Part shown: piece by piece, positions 10,042-22,390 of the stretch | Layout: each line of letters starts with the position of its first letter | Numbering within the stretch: the stretch's first letter is position 1 | NCBI GenBank assembly: GCA_943735955.1 | Contig: OX030958.1 | Span: forward strand, 1,870,493-1,934,492 | Length of the DNA stretch: 64,000 nucleotides | From: Piscicola geometra | Taxonomy: Eukaryota > Annelida > Clitellata > Hirudinida > Piscicolidae | Direction of reading: 5' to 3' | Notes under the pieces: model-generated | What the model was told of the DNA's origin: nothing | The model's input: only the letters and a program-made list of their open reading frames with translations | Database searches by the model: none | Position numbers and translations under genes: made by a program

Positions 10042-13000
10042 CATGGGCGGCGATCCTGGGGGGGTCCTGGGGTCAGGACCCCTCCACTAATTTTTAGTGG
10101 GGGGGTCCACATTAAGGTGGACCCCCCCACTTTTTTCCAATCTTTTTATCTAATTTTTTACATTTTGATATGAACATAATCGTCAACCATGGCATAAAAA
10201 TGAATTTTTATACAGTAATACATTGTGAGTATGTGTAGTTATTGTGATAGCTGTCTAAAAAATATTCTTTGCTTAATTAAATACTCCTTCATCTACTTTT
10301 CTTTTTATCTCTATGGCGTAGACAAGAATCCTAAGGGGGTCCTGGGGTCCACCTTTATAAGGACCCCTCACTCATTTTTTAAAATACACATTTCTCAACT
10401 CTCATTTTGATACGAGCCTGATTGTCAACCATGTGATAAAGAAATGCTAATACAGTAATACATTGTGAGTTTGAATGGGCAGCGATGCTAGGGGGTTCCT
10501 GGGGTCCATCTTAACATGAACCCCCTTCAATTTTTCAAATAAAATAATTTCTTAACTCCTATATTAATACAAGCATAATCGTCAACCATAGCATGAAACA
10601 GAATTTTTATTCAGTAATATACTTTGCGTAGGCGTAGTTATAGTGATAGCTGCCTGAAGCAAAACTATTCTTTGCTTACTCAAATACTCCTCCACCTACT
10701 CTTTTTTTTATATTTATGGATTTAAATTAATGAATTATATTTATAGAAAATAAAATTTCTGAATTTTCAATTTTCGCAAGCAGACATTCAGGATGTTTTT
10801 CAGAAAATATCGGTTCACTTTATGCAAACAGACAGATTTACATTTATATTAATTTTATACTATAAAAAAATCATTCACATTGTGTTACTTATTTTGCATG
10901 GTCGTTGTTCATAGAGGGTTCTGAGGTCTACTTTAATATCGACCCTTTCAATTTTTAGATGACTAACTAAATGTTAATGAATTTCAAAAGGCTTCGAACA
11001 TTAACTAAAGTTGTGGTTAAATCAAACTACAAGTTTCATATCACATGACTGCAAAATAAAATGCTGATGCCTTTAGCTCATTCTATCGTTAGAAACACAG
11101 TGTGCACTGTCAATGCCGAATCAAGCCAGTTTGGTGTTATGGTTGACGGCACACAAGACTGCAATGGGTTAGCGCAGGAATCGATATGCATTCGTTTTTT
11201 TGATGAAGCTCTGAATGCTAATGAACAGTTTATTGGTTTATTCAGCCCACCAGACACGACCAGACAAAAATTATCTGCTGTAGCAAAAGAGTTTCTGATC
11301 AGAATTATGCTACCTATAGAAAACCTCAGAGCTCAGATTTATGACGACGCTGCTAACATGAACGGCCGATTTAACAGTTGTCAGGCTATTATCAGCAGTG
11401 AGCATCCGCTTGCATTGTTTTTCCACTGTTCTGCACACTGTGAAAATCTTGTAGCCCAGCACACAGCTGCCGCAAATTCCTTTGTGAGCAATTCACTTCA
11501 GTTTGTCCAAGAGTTAGGTGCTTTTTACAATCGTTCAGGGAAGTTCAAAAGGCAGTTTAGTAATGCTTTAGTGTCTCTTATAATTGACTTTCCTGATGAG
11601 CCGCTAAATGAAAAGTATAGTATAAAACTTCTTTGTCCTACAAGATAGCTGGTCAGAGTATCTGCAGTGTCATCTGGGCTTGAATAATATGAAGTGGTAC
11701 TTGTTAGCTTAGAATCATTTGCTTCCATTGGTAGTGCTGATGAAACAGCTGTAAAAGGCTCGAGGTTTTTTTCAACAGGACACTACTGCACTGGCCCTCA
11801 AGGTAGTTGTTTTGGTGTTTTCACTTCTGGAACAGTTAAAAAAGTCGTTGCAGTGAGCAAGTGCCAAGGTCAGTGGAATGGTTGCAGCGACCAGTATGGT
11901 TTTGGCGATTGCTGTACCTCGGGTGTGAAAGCCGCCACAAAAGTATTGTGGGCTAGGCCCAGCTTATGTAGCAACAAAACCAGAGAAACATTATCGAGCA
12001 ACATATTTCGCTGCAATCATGCAACTCACAGAAAGGTTCAATCGAGATTCTCCTGGTTTGCGTTCATACTTGCAGCTGGAGACAATGTTCCTAACTGGTG
12101 ATATTTGCAAGCAGTATCGTGAGCTAAATGCAACTAGTCTTTGTTCACAGTTAGCTATGTTTAACGACCAGAATGAATACAGAACTTTAGCATAAGCGCA
12201 AAAAATGCAAGCTATGATCCCGAAGTCAGACATCTGTTTCCTCAAGTTGAACGTCTGATCCGGTTGATGCTTGTGCCTCCAGCAACGTCATGTACAGCAG
12301 AAAGGTCGTTTATTGCTTTGCGGCGTTTTGAAACTTGATTGCGTGCAACTATGACACAGCCTCGCTTGAATTCACTGGCCGTTTGTCATGCACATCAGGA
12401 TATACTTGACAGCCTAGATTTAAAAAGACTAGAAGAATTTGCCAGTCAGTCAGACATTCGGAGGGGTCTTTTTGGAAATTAGTTAGCGAGCTGTGGAGAG
12501 AGGGTAGAAGAACAGACAGAGAGGGTATTTTATGTCATCTGAATATACACTGTGGGCTATAAAAAATGGGCCATTGTATATTTGTTTAAAACTTTGGCAA
12601 ATTTGAACCGATTTGTAATTTTAAAAGCTATTTGACTCAGAAATGAATGGAAAACAAGATGTTGTAAAATTTATTTAGATTCCTTTAATATGTATTATCT
12701 TCACCTAGTGAAAGTAAAAAAAGTGAGAAAATAGCGAAGACTGTAATGTAAAACACACAAAAATGTTATACATGTTTTTTAAATCTTGTTCCTTATTTAT
12801 TTCTGAGTCAAATAGTGAAAAAATTAAAAATCGCTTTACATTTTCCAAAGTTATATACAAATATATAGCAGCATGTTTTTTTTGACCCAGTGTGTATATT
12901 TATCTGTCTGTTGGACTGGCTAACCAAATAAATTGTTTATTTATCGTTAGAGTTTCATCAACAAAATGAATACAGATTTATTCATGGTCTACCTAGTTAG

Positions 13001-13779
13001 TTATGCTTCATATTTATGTTATATTGATACTCAAATTTTTAGTGACTTGACATTTATATATAATTCTATAATATGATGACTGTAAAAACCAGATTGTCTG
13101 GACATTTAATTATTATTCATTTATTCTTACATTTGACGCTATTGTACTGAATTCACTATTTTATTGGGACATAGGCATATGGATGCAAATTTATTTTTTT
13201 ACAAAAAGAACTGATAAATAGATTTGTCAAAATAATAAAAGGATTTGTGGAACGTTTTCTTTAGTCGTTCATAAAATAATTGGAAACAAAATATATAAGG
13301 TAAATGAATGAAAGAATATAAGAATAACATTAATTGAATCTATAAGTACGCAATGCAAAACCTAATTATTTTTTTCTAAAATCGCTAAAAACTTTAAAAG
13401 AAAGTTTACTTTTTTTTTAAACTCGTGGAACGTGGTTATATTTTTAGAGTGGTGGTTTTGATATTGATAGGCTTGATGGCTAGTTTATGAATTTAATTGT
13501 AATTGAATTTATATAGATGACCAATAATAAAAGGTATTAAAATCGCTATTGTTTTTCTTCAAATAGCTTAAAGTGGCAATAGAAAAGTATTTTTATTGAG
13601 TATCGAGCTTTTTTTTTAAATGTTTGGCGATACAAATATGAATAGTTGATATAAAAAGAATGATCAATACAGTAAACAATACTAAATAGTATCGCTGATA
13701 CTGTATTGGCCGATACCGGTTCTTTGATTCCAACTCTGGGGAGGACCCCCCCAAGATTTTCCGCAGATCGCCGCCCCTG
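10042..13779 (+). mobile_element. hAT transposon, 3.7 kb, DUF4371/ZMYM1-like transposase
   Basis: The termini catgggcggcgatc and, from the right, caggggcggcgatc are flanked by a perfect 8-bp duplication, cttaatac (10034-10041 and 13780-13787). Four degenerate repeats of the terminal G-rich block (gggggtcctggggtc...ggaccc) lie at about 10060, 10335, 10490 and 10915. A degenerate transposase is on the + strand. The remaining interior, 12500-13590, is AT-rich with no frame. Confidence 0.94.
11061..12480 (+). pseudogene. hAT transposase (DUF4371-like), broken
   Basis: An open block of 195 codons (11061-11645) reads FGVMVDGTQDCNGLAQESICIRF, then AQIYDDAANMNGRFNSCQ and LFFHCSAHCENLV. These are the first two catalytic Asp regions and the HC motif of hAT transposases. 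It then breaks. Near 12240-12480 the frame LFPQVERLIRLMLVPPATS and CTAERSFIALRRFET is recognisable as the dimerisation region. It carries a stop inside the LRRFET*LRATM run, so the protein is dead. Frames at 11694-12101 and on the minus strand are not supported. Confidence 0.86.
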
Positions 13780-13919
13780 CTTAATACTCTCAAACTTCGA
13801 AAAATCAATTGTGATTTGTCAAAGTTTCATTTCTAATCAATTAAAAATAAGTTAACATTTTTGTAAAAATAATATGTTTAATGGATTTCTAAAATGATTA
13901 TATATTTTAGTCCGTTATC

Positions 13920-15175
13920 TAGAAGTGGGACCGGGACCATTTTTCATTACGAGCCCAACAATTTTTTTCCATCTTGTTTCTTTTCCGTTAGTCATCATAA
14001 TTTTGGTTTTCGAAACTTTTTGACACGTTCCTGAAACTGAAAATTTAGTCTTTCCACTCATTCCCGGTCCAAAACTTGATATTCTTGACATTTCTTAGCA
14101 CTGAATATTTGAACGTCAAAACTTGGAGAGAAAAAAACAAACAAAATTTAAATTTAAAATAATTGTTGAGATATAATGATTTAAGATCATTTTAATCTGC
14201 TTTATGTAAATTCAGTATCTATGGCTTTTTATACGGGTTAAACCATCAAAAGTTTTAGCTTTTAAACAAATGATTTTGGGTCTAAAGTAGAAGTCTGTGT
14301 GGGAAGGCTTTTTTCTGCCTTCACTCTTCTCTCATTAAAATCTTGTTTCTTTCACCCACACTCATCTACATGATTCTGTTCCTATTCCCTTCCCGCATCT
14401 CTTCACTATCATTCTCCCTTTTATCTCACTTTTCCTTTCATCCCATAAATCAAAGACAGGTAACAGCACTAACAGTTATATTACAGACAACAAACTAAAA
14501 AACTTATATAACATGAAATTGAAATTCAGATAAATAAAAAAATTAAAATGTTGAAAAAGTTTTTCAGAAAGTACTATTGATAAATAAGTTTATCAAGATT
14601 TCAGAACAATAAACTTGTTTGATGACCCTCTATTGTTCTCTCAGAAACAGGAAAGAGCTTCTCAGAAGCCTGGTATTGTACAATAAATGGGAAAATTGTT
14701 TTGTATTTAATATTATCTTCACGCTTACGAAAAGTTATAAACCACAACAAAGACAATAAAAAAATCATTGATAATTTTTCGCAACCCATTTCCGTGAATA
14801 CCTTCCCACAAATTCATTTTTCGTGGATTTCTGGCAGTTTACCCGAGGAGAGGTTTCCTGTGCAGAACTCTATTCTAAAGTTAAACGACTACATGTTGAA
14901 AAGAGCTATTCACAGGGAATATAACTTGCAAATATACTGAGAAAAAAAACTTATTACTTTTTTTAGTATTTAAAAATTCATAATTTTACTCCAATAAAAT
15001 AAAAAAATCTAATACTCTTCAATTTTTTTATAACGTAATTTTGAATATTTGTAAAACTTATCTTTTTTTGATTTTTCTATTTCATTCATAATGATCAATT
15101 CATCAAAGACTTAAGAAATTTAACTTTTTATTCTCGTTCTCTTGGGAGTCCCGTGGGCCTCTGGTCCGACCTCTA
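13920..15175 (-). mobile_element. hAT element, CGGGAACGGGA family, copy 3 (old, degenerate)
   Basis: The ends tagaagtgggaccggg and ...ggtccgacctcta match the ends of the copy at 39910 in the same orientation. The flanks ccgttatc and cgcttacc agree at 5 of 8 positions. The interior has the degraded counterpart of the dimerisation region near 14220-15060 on the minus strand (ttcacagggaatataacttg at 14908 versus the homologous run at 40335). The terminal cgggaac repeats have mostly decayed. Confidence 0.75.
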
Positions 15176-15583
15176 CGCTTACCAAACACACCAAATAAAA
15201 ATTTACTTTAATCAAAGATAGAAAAATAGCAAAGATACTTCAGAATTTTTGTTTAAATTGAGATTAAATTTTTAAAAATAAATATAGTTTATGGAGTAAA
15301 ACCTCTAATATGAAAATTATTATGAAAAGTTAATTAAATGTTTGTAAATTATATCAAAATATGTATTTCTAAATAAAATATTAGTAATTCAAATATTTAA
15401 ACAATAAAAATTCATTTTCTATAACATAATGTTGGGAGGGCTCAGCTAATGGCGGGCCATAGCGACTAAATATTGGGCCCTTCCAAGCCCCATGAAGTCG
15501 GTGCCTATGGATTATCGAAAACACCTTTAAAATTTAAAATCAAAGCCTTTTGACTTCATTGAATCTTTTCCTTTGATTTGCAG

Positions 15584-15701
15584 CAAACTCATCCTAAATA
15601 TTCAGGGCTTCATTGCAATGGTTACTTCGACGGTGTCCGGTGCTGGAATCACACCTCTGCCAGCACCAACGTCACTCAACACTTCTTCAAAGACGATCTA
15701 G
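15584..15701 (+). CDS. Class B GPCR exon: hormone-receptor domain, first part
   Basis: Follows a strong acceptor (ttcctttgatttgcag) and ends in gatctag|gtagcc, phase 1. It encodes QTHPKYSGLHCNGYFDGVRC, then WNHTSASTNVTQHFFKDDL. The C-NGYFDG-x2-CW pattern is the hormone-receptor-domain signature (C2 and C3 of six cysteines). A second acceptor at 15605 (aatattcag) would shorten the exon and enter in phase 1. Where relatives have the C4 motif (NVSCP in GLP-1 receptor), this exon has NVTQH. Confidence 0.88.
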
Positions 15702-15739
15702 GTAGCCTTCATTACTCATTAGAGTATATCTCATATCAA

Positions 15740-15795
15740 TCAATCAACCACTAATGATTTGTATAGCGCTCTTTGTACAAGTTGTATAAAATTTT
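15740..15795 (-). repeat. LINE/SINE 3' tail remnant
   Basis: Short (atca)n, then caaccactaatgatttgtat and agcgctctttg. On the minus strand this is an agcgctatacaaat-type tail ending in (tgat)n, like those at 7826, 51097 and 62246. Confidence 0.6.
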
Positions 15796-16777
15796 CTTTA
15801 CAATATGTATTATTGTTTACTTTGTTAATAAAATACTAACAGTTATGTCGTGATAATGATGTCCATGACGTCATTTCGCGTCACAATTCTTATACATACA
15901 CGTATATATGTTACAGTCAAAACGTATAACCAGACATTTCACGTAAAGCCTGAAAATCCAGTCATTTCGCGAAAAGCCTGAAAAATGTTTAATCATATTT
16001 GACAGTTTGACTGAAATGAAACACTCAGATCTTCAGTTATTTATTAAGCTCTTTTCATTCAAACGTTTTAATTTTTCAACAAGGTTTTCAACATTTTATA
16101 ATAAAAGTTTTCGAAAATCATTTTCATCTGTTTTCACACAAAAAATTATTGAATCGATAAAGTTTAATGAGAAAATGACATTTGTAAGAGTATGGAAAAA
16201 ATAAATTAAACTATTTAATTTTTTTCAAGTAAGACTTTTATGGCATCTACTTATACAAAGCCTTTTAGACTTGAAACTTTGCATCTGTTGATCTTGCCCT
16301 GTTTGTTTTCAAGACTACAGTCACAATGGAAAAATTCTTGGCTACCAGAGTCTGTCTTCTTGACGGCTTGACGGAGTGCATAGGGGGCGCCACGAGCAAA
16401 ATATTAAGTTGGCCAACATGGCAAGTTGCTAATACAAATTTGATTAATTAATAGCCTTGCCTTTAACGGGACCTAGAGCCCTGTGTTCGTTTTCTCTCTA
16501 TACCCTTCCCCTTTCAGTTTTCCAATTTTCAACTCAATGGGCGACAGTTTAGTGAGTAAATTTTAATTAATTTGTACAAAATGATAATCAAAATCGCGTG
16601 TGGCGTGTGGAATATTGATTCATATTATATAAAAGTGAAAACATTCAAAATTTACTCAAAATTATAAAGTCAGAAGTCAAAAATATAATACTGAAAATAT
16701 AATGATTTATATTACATAAAATTTGAAATAGTCACTCTCAAACATTACATTAAAAAATCAAAAATAACGAAAAATGT

Positions 16778-17700
16778 CTATAGTTTTTTACGTAAGTCAT
16801 TTAGACTGGCAAACTCAGTTGCCACTGACACAATGTTAATACTGTTCATCAAGTCAAGGTGCACATTTAATATCATGATTGAATTCAGTCTTTCCTGTCC
16901 CATTGTCGATCGTAAATACGTTTTTAATCGTCGCAGCCCGGAGAACGAACGTTCACATGACGAAGTGGTGCTAGGAAGCCTGACCAGGGTTGCCACTGCT
17001 GGGTGTCACATCTCGCATCGGCATCGTTAAACCAGGCAATAATCGCCAGAATTTTATCTGCGATGTTGTTATGTAACAGAAAAGCGAGTTCACTTTTGAG
17101 ATTGATGCGGTTGAGATGTGGGTGAAAACAAACGACTTCTTCCAGCAGGTTTTCGTCTATCTGCGGGCCCACCGTAGCTGATCGAAGCAACTGTTCTAGC
17201 GTGCTGGCTGGTTTTAAAGATTGGTCGTCAAGATGCCAGCTGATCGTGTTATATAGCGAATCTACAGCCTCGTGATAGTGAGAACGCTGGAATGCTTTTA
17301 TATCATCAAACTGAAACTGTTCACCGTCACCTGTGTCACTGGAGCCGAGACGTGCTGCTCCTCGTTCTCATTGTATACAAACTGACTTTGCACGTCTCCC
17401 AACATGTCTGTGCGTTTACCCTGAGCCAGACAATGGACGAAATGAGCATTTGGTGAGCGTTCCTTCCTCCGCTGAGCTACTCCAGAAATTGCTCCGAACA
17501 TTGCACTGGCTCGTCGTAACCTTGACCATGTAGTTCACTGAAGGACAGTTGGCATCGTGTCATAACGTCAATCAGACATGCCGCTGGTATTTCCGCTTTC
17601 TGGCCAAAACCTTTTAGACTGTACAGTCCTAAAAAATCTTTTTGGGCTGCTAACATCATGTTTATCAATCGCTCAACCACATATCATCTGGACAATTAGT
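16778..17700 (-). pseudogene. hAT transposase (ZMYM1-like), frameshifted
   Basis: In minus-strand order: a CQLSFSELHGQGYD block (17680-17477), then after a frameshift AMFGAISGVAQRRKERSPNA and HFVHCLAQGK (the second-Asp and HC region, 17501-17400). Next comes VCFHPHLNRINLKSELAFLL (17190-16924), and the dimerisation block RLPSTTSSCERSFSGLRRLK and TYLRSTMGQERLNS (16996-16778). Several frames are needed, so it is dead. A GC-rich end like a hAT terminus (cataggggggcgccacgag-like) lies at about 16380. The right boundary is unclear. Confidence 0.82.
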
Positions 17701-18003
17701 GAGGTCGTTGGTATCAACTTCGTCCATAATAACACCAGACGAGAGAACGTTTTCAACTTTTTAATTGGTATTTTCGGTTGAGTGGATTGCGTGAGGAAAC
17801 GCTTCATAGTTTAAACAAAGTTTAATATAGCAATTAATGAATTAAGCCTTCAACTATAAAATAAACCTTTGCGAAACAAGACAAAAACACAAGAGTCCGA
17901 TAGAATTTAATTAATAAATTGTTTGCAAGTCCTTGCTTATTAGCTTCTTAGAATTTAACTCTCCGCCCAGGCTCCATAGCAATTATTATTCTACGTCAGC
18001 ATC

Positions 18004-18110
18004 AGTGATGGGCAAATAGTTAACAAAAATTTGGTATATACTTTTTTTAGTTACAGGATAAGTAAAAAATATATGGTTTAGTTAAAAAATTAGTTTCTAA
18101 TTTAAATTTT
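18004..18110. repeat. hAT-like terminus CAGTGATGGGCA
   Basis: cagtgatgggcaaatagtta, followed by tagtta/tagttac repeats, resembles a hAT end. The reverse-complement counterpart (cccatcactg) is at about 34099-34108. No partner end was found here. Confidence 0.45.
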
Positions 18111-18217
18111 TTTATAAGTTAGAGCCTCGAATATTTCGCGTATTGACCAGGCGAAATGCCTGGTTTTTTCAGGCTTTACGCGAAACGCCTGATTACGCGT
18201 TTTGACCGTAACATATA

Positions 18218-18668
18218 CTAGGAGGGGGATATATAAATAAGCAAAAAATTGAAAAATTGGAAATTCGTTACGTCCACTTGGAATATGGTTCACTAGGTTA
18301 TTTCATGAATATTTAATATTGGAAGTTGATTCTTTTTATGAAACCCCCTATCCGACCCAAAAAACTAAATCGAAGATTTAGGCTTAAGCTTCAGCGTTTT
18401 CAAGTAAAAAGAAATCATTAGATAAATTAATTTACTCAAATTTCACGATAATAAGGCTACTAAATATAATACTTAAAATAAAATAATACAAATATTATTT
18501 TAAAATATTTGTGCCGCCCACACTACACAGGGCTTAAGCAGTGGCATGAACAAAGTTCCGCAATTAGTTGAAACGGATATAAAGATATATCAGATTTTAC
18601 GAAGTTTTATGTTGAAAATAAACGTTTATAGAAAAAATAAAAGTGTAGTTGGACATGCACTTGACATG
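18218..18668. repeat. Dispersed 0.45-kb repeat, copy 1
   Basis: Collinear over its whole length with 61790-62243. Shared blocks include ggttatttcat, the cccaaaaaactaaatc run, gtaaaaa..atta near the middle, the cccacactacac..gggctt block and the final atgcacttga. No coding potential seen. Confidence 0.82.
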
Positions 18669-19786
18669 TGTCTTCAGCTGGTGGCTCCCGAGCTCAGGTA
18701 AACCCTGGAACCTTGAGTAAATAATGGTATCCAGTGGGCTGTTTTTTTACGAAAATAACAAATTCGGGGTTTTTCCAAGGAAAAAACAATTCTTATTCAC
18801 CACTTCAATGATCTCACTGAGTTCTCAAGCCAAAACCCACAGATAAACAATTGCCAAGACTGTCTAGTAAGAGAAGTTATGGAACCTCCCTATTTCAAGT
18901 TGTTCTAGTGGTTTTTTTGGCTTGGATGTGCATTTCGTGTCAAAAACAGCAGTTGAGCACTTGGAGTAAGTCTATAAGTAAATTTTTATTATGCAGCCTT
19001 TTCTCAAGACGGTATCAGATAGGCAAAAGAGAGACTAGTATATTGATAAAGAGGCCTTACCTATGGAGTACCCATTTAGTGAGCAGGCTTCTGAAATCGA
19101 TGACACTCTTGTTCACAACCTTAGAATAGAGAGGCAGTGTGGTAAGGTGAACCATAGACTAAAGAAACTCGTAAATTGAATGCAGTCAGTAGATCCATCA
19201 TCCTATAAAAGAGCCAGCAGCCTAGAAATGAACAGATCCCGTCTTTCAGAGGCTTCAAAGCAACAGGTCCAAAAAAATTTGAAAATGAAAGTATCAACCA
19301 AGAAAGATTAAAATAGATATAAAAAAAGGTTCAAAAAGTTTGAAAAATTGTGTTTTTCTAGTGAATAAAAAGTTTAACATCTCCCATTTCGTGTTTTTTT
19401 TCAATCGCGGGTGGGGGGGTTTATTTTTGACATGAAAAGTTAATTGTTGTGTCAAACTTCTTGTATTGTTAGTGTTAATCATGTCCTAAGTGGACGTTTT
19501 GAAATTTTGAAATCGATGATTATGCTCCCCCCCCCTAATATACACGCCGTAAGATTAAATTTTAAAAGTTATGGTTCTAAAACTAAAAGTAAATTTTTCG
19601 AAAAAATGTTTTTCATAGTGTCACTTGTCTGTAAAACTAAAGCATGTAAATTTTGAATTTTTCTGCTGGCCAGTGTAATCTAATTAATTATATCAAAATT
19701 ATTTTTTCCAGATTTTCGAAAAAAAAGCAAAAAACAAGAATTTTGACTGATAATCCTATTAGAAATCAAGAAAAATTGCTTGTACG
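18669..19786. other. Intronic stretch, nothing recognised
   Basis: A 92-codon frame at 18851-19129 has no recognisable motif and lies in AT-rich sequence. I do not call it a gene. Confidence 0.45.
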
Positions 19787-19890
19787 GCTCTCAAAAACTT
19801 TTGAGTCACAAAACACTTTCTGGCCTTAAGCGAGCGGTAGGACAGCAATCAAGTGTTTTTTTTGCTCCATTCAATCATTGGAGTCTATGT
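19787..19890 (+). repeat. Dispersed ~100-bp repeat, copy 1
   Basis: Contains cactttctggccttaagcga, gcggtaggacagcaatcaag and gctccattcaatcattggag. It is matched in inverted orientation by 51568-51661. Confidence 0.8.
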
Positions 19891-22156
19891 TAAACGGTGA
19901 ATAAGTTTTCTATCTGATTTCAAATATAAACTCAGCCAAAACCTCGGTATCCGCCATTACATGACTATCTTATAATATCCGACTTCCTTCTAATTATGAA
20001 CAATTTCGAAATTATGAATTAATTTCGAAATTAATCTTTCTAATTTCATTTCAAATTAACCTTTTTTTAAATATGATTATTGAAAGAACGCATTCTTTCA
20101 TTTTGAAATAATGCGCATAACATATGCCAGATAATTTACAACATTCTATGTAAACTTTTTCTTTCATTGAAAATCATCATTCTTTCTTGCATACTATCCA
20201 TCATTAATTTTGAACAGTTCGCATTAACAGTGACATTAAATATTAATAGGTACCTCCGGTACATGTTTCATGAGAATTGAACTCCATTTAACACTTTAAA
20301 GCCATTAGTAGTGTAAGTCAAGCATTTAAAGTTTCCATCTAGAAACCACAAACAGAACAAAATGTTGTTTTTTAATCTTCATTTTATCCGTTTTGGGTCT
20401 TTTTGAAGATGAAAGGTTTTCTCCGCTTATTTATGGCATGGTTTAAAATTAGAAAAACTTTAGTGTTTTAGCATTTCATTTTTATTTATTTATTTCTATG
20501 TTTAAAAAATTTGATTAATATCTAAAACATCGTTAAACAACTTTTTATTATATTTTTCTATCCTAATACATAAATTTTATTACGTTGTCGAATATAAAGT
20601 ATTATCGAAGAGTTCAAAATATATTATATAAGTAATCAAACATAAAAGTCACTTTTTAATATTTTCTTGTTTATCTTTCATTATAGGTTCCATGCAATCA
20701 ACTTTTGTTTTATTAAAAACAAGGACATCACTTAATTAAACGAAGCTAAAGGAACACAAAAGATTTCAAAAGAATTTTAGGGCACAATCAATTATTTGAG
20801 TCTATCAAAGGATAACTTAACTAGAATTACAAATGTAATCGCTTCCGTAGAGTTGTTCTCAACGTATGAAAAATAAATTAGGGTAGCTGTGAACACAATT
20901 TCTATTTCTGAAAAAAACGTGAGAAACAAATAATCAATCAACCAGATAAATAAATTAACATTTTGTTTGTTTTTTTAGTTTTGAGCTTCGACAAGCACTT
21001 TGTGAAAAATAGAAGGTTTTGCAGTCGATAAGAAAAAGGATTTTCAATTTACAATTATAATTGGTCTTATGGGAAAATCGTTTTTACTTATCGAGTACAA
21101 AGCTTTTATTTTTTTCAAATTCCTTGTTGAAGCTCCATACAAAAACAACTTAATGCAATTTCAAATGAAAGATATGAGCTAAAAGAAACGCTTGATTGGC
21201 TTCGTAGACTTACTGTTGGATGAGAGAAAACATGATTAAAAAGTTCCTGACTTAGAATACAGAATAATAAAGTATCCGGTAGCTTTTTTCTGTTTTATAA
21301 TCTCATATTACAAGAGGAAATAAATTAAAACTTTCAAAGGATGGCTGTACCAAGGATATCCGAAAATACAGATTTAATCAAAGTCGTAACTTTATGGAAC
21401 ATAAAACTCGCTGTATGAATCATTAAATTATTGTTGACAACTTATCATTCATATTGCTTAAATAAACAATAAAGCAATTGTAATAACTTATAATTTATGC
21501 TAAATAGTTTTAAATTTTAATGAAAAAAAATATTAGATTGGTCTATTTGTATAAGAGTTGAAATAAACTAAATATGATGAAATAAAATACAATATTTTAC
21601 TATAAAAAACTTTAAAAAAACAACTTAATAAGTTGTCAACAACAATAAAACAGCACCAAATCAAAATGAATCGTGTGAGAGTCGTAAACATGCGAAAGTC
21701 ATTAAGCTCCCAAAGGACACTGGCTATAACAGAAACACAAACGTACTGATTGCAGCTTACAATCACATTGAAAACATTATAATCATATTGATCTATATTA
21801 AGTTTAAAATTTTTTAATGTTTTAGACTTTTCATTTTATTCTTTTTTATTGAGTTTTGTAGTTCAGCTTTTTATTTGTTAGATTTTATAATTTCAAGTAA
21901 AACCCTCATAAAATATTTTTTATTTATTTTAGAAAACATTTTTTTCCCTATTAAATCTGAAAAATGTGAAATATTGTTTAACACTTTTTATATTTATCAA
22001 TCATTGAAAAATTATTTCAAATTAAACATTTAAATTAAATTTTTATATAATTATATTTTTTTTTATTACTTTTTGTTTAAGCATATAGGAGAATCAAAGG
22101 ATAACGTCCAATTAAAAAGCACCTCTCAGTTTTTCATCATGCTTTAAACAGTAATT
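19891..22156. other. AT-rich intron, nothing recognised
   Basis: No exon, RNA gene or repeat boundary that I can support in this 2.3-kb stretch. Confidence 0.5.
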
Positions 22157-22390
22157 TTGGGAAGCGGGGATGGCTTAGATGGTGGACTTGCAACTTAAAG
22201 GTTGTCTGTTCGAATCCCTAACAAGCAACCGTGAACTATCATATACCTAGTGTATATGATGCGGTTTTGGCGACGTATGCATTGAAAGATGTGTACGTCG
22301 TGTGGAGTGGCGTCTCTGACGCATAAGAACCATGGTAACATGGCCTGCGTCTGTCAGGCTGTGAACGATATAGACCACAAAAAAAATTTC
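22157..22390 (+). mobile_element. tRNA-derived SINE (tail variant 1)
   Basis: The head gaagcggggatggcttagat carries an A box and ctgttcgaatcc is the B box. The body runs through accgtgaactatcatatacc and gtacgtcgtgtggagtggcg. The 3' tail, aacatggcctgcgtctgtca then ggctgtgaacgatatagacc and poly-A, matches the LINE 3' end at 830-880. It has recognisable sister copies at 601 and 31380. Confidence 0.9.

Larger units (their letters stand above)
7696..15512. mobile_element. Possible ancient DNA element split by later insertions
   Basis: At 7696 the sequence cataggcaccaacttg reads inward, followed by gtggggcccagg. At 15512, reverse-complemented, it is cataggcaccgacttcatgg, followed by aagggcccaatattta. 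The two ends therefore look like TIRs of one hAT-like element. The flanks, gatatatc and gattatcg, match only loosely. Everything between would be later insertions. This is inference. Confidence 0.35.
15903..18217. mobile_element. TIR element with CGTAAAGCCTGAAAA subterminal repeats, copy 1
   Basis: The left end tatatgttacagtcaaaacg and the right end (reverse-complemented) tatatgttacggtcaaaacg form nearly perfect TIRs. Each is followed inward by about 25-bp tandem units ending in gtaaagcctgaaaa. A second copy is at 23578-24922. No transposase assignable to this family was found. The interior is interrupted by a hAT remnant (about 16380-17990). A shared internal block (gaatttttccattgtgactg, minus strand, about 16320) occurs in copy 2 near 24450. 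Confidence 0.8.

Noticed and set aside
18851..19129. 92-codon + strand frame as a secreted or membrane protein
   Set aside because: One hydrophobic stretch only, no splice borders or motif, AT-rich surroundings; chance is likely.
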